Below are positions 5,491 through 5,757 of a stretch of DNA of 5,757 bases, piece by piece. The stretch's first letter is position 1. Each line of letters begins with the position of its first letter. Under the pieces are notes generated by a model. That model made no database searches and was not told the origin of the DNA. It saw only the letters and a program-made list of their open reading frames with translations. Origin of the DNA: CAYLOC01 sp964385195 (GTDB taxonomy: Bacteria; Actinomycetota; Actinomycetes; Propionibacteriales; Nocardioidaceae); assembly GCA_964385195.1 (NCBI GenBank), contig CAYLOC010000191.1:1-5757 (forward strand), in the 5' to 3' direction. Made by a program: the position numbers and the translations under genes.

Positions 5491-5757
5491 ACCGCGACGT
5501 GGGGAGGTCTGGCTGGTCGCTTTGGGGGCGGTGCGGCCGGGCGAACCGGGCAAGCACCGTCCCGCAGTGGTCCTCTCGGCGGACGAACTTCTCACCGGTC
5601 ATCCCGATGAGTTGGTCGTCGTGGTTCCCGTGTCCACAGCGCGCCACGCGTCACCGTTGCGGCCAGTCATTTCGCCGCACGAGGGGGTGGACCGCGACAG
5701 TGTTGCCGTGTGTCGAGCGGTACGGGCGGTCGCACGTCGACGATTGCTCCGTCACAC
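5471..5757 (+). CDS. mazF: MazF/PemK-family endoribonuclease toxin (3' end beyond window)
   Basis: The first 95 codons are present, with no stop before the window ends, so most but not all of a roughly 100-120 residue protein is seen. MazF toxins cleave single-stranded RNA at short motifs and arrest translation. Residues 10-16 (RGEVWLV) are the standard opening beta strand. KHRPAVVLS (28-36) places R30 at the catalytic arginine, and VVPVST (51-56) puts S55 at the position of the catalytic threonine of E. coli MazF, a conservative change. DRDSVAVCRAVRAV (74-87) matches the later strand where MazF proteins have a D-x-V core. The ATG at 5471 lies inside the antitoxin gene in another frame, with only a weak purine stretch (AGAAG) in front of it, so translation is probably coupled to the antitoxin. 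The GTG at 5487 is out of frame with the homology. The toxin looks intact as far as it goes. Confidence 0.88.
   Translation, partial: MATEPGEPRRGEVWLVALGAVRPGEPGKHRPAVVLSADELLTGHPDELVVVVPVSTARHASPLRPVISPHEGVDRDSVAVCRAVRAVARRRLLRH

Overview
The window is GC-rich chromosomal DNA from an actinobacterium. The strongest taxonomic marker is a WhiB-family iron-sulfur regulator, a family confined to Actinomycetota and their phages. An actinobacterial-type GlnE, a short Csp and G/C-ending codons throughout agree with this. I cannot name the genus.

Left part (1-1424, plus strand): a non-coding leader with possible RNA structure (1-172), a 67-aa cold shock protein (173-376) closed by a near-ideal intrinsic terminator (392-434), a WhiB3/WhiD-like regulator (635-952), and a 129-aa VOC-fold (glyoxalase/bleomycin-resistance superfamily) protein (1035-1424). 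The terminator isolates the csp gene from whiB. The whiB and VOC genes lie 82 bp apart and may share a transcript, but each has its own strong Shine-Dalgarno sequence.

Middle (1462-5162, minus strand): a two-gene operon, read right to left. A class-I glutamine amidotransferase (4386-5162) comes first and overlaps by 4 nt (GTGA) with glnE (1462-4389), the bifunctional adenylyltransferase/adenylyl-removase that sets glutamine synthetase activity. The operon converges on the VOC gene with only 37 bp between the two stop codons.

Right end (5257-5757, plus strand): a toxin-antitoxin pair, with a 77-aa ribbon-helix-helix antitoxin overlapping by 20 bp a MazF/PemK-type endoribonuclease toxin that runs off the window. 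It is divergent from the amidotransferase-glnE operon. The 94-bp gap between them holds a -10/-35 promoter whose predicted start coincides with the antitoxin ATG (a leaderless mRNA), overlaid by four GACAT/ATGTC half-sites that look like the antitoxin's operator. This gap is the most interesting non-coding segment. I see no CRISPR array, tRNA, rRNA, insertion sequence or clearly novel multi-gene system; the genes belong to known families.
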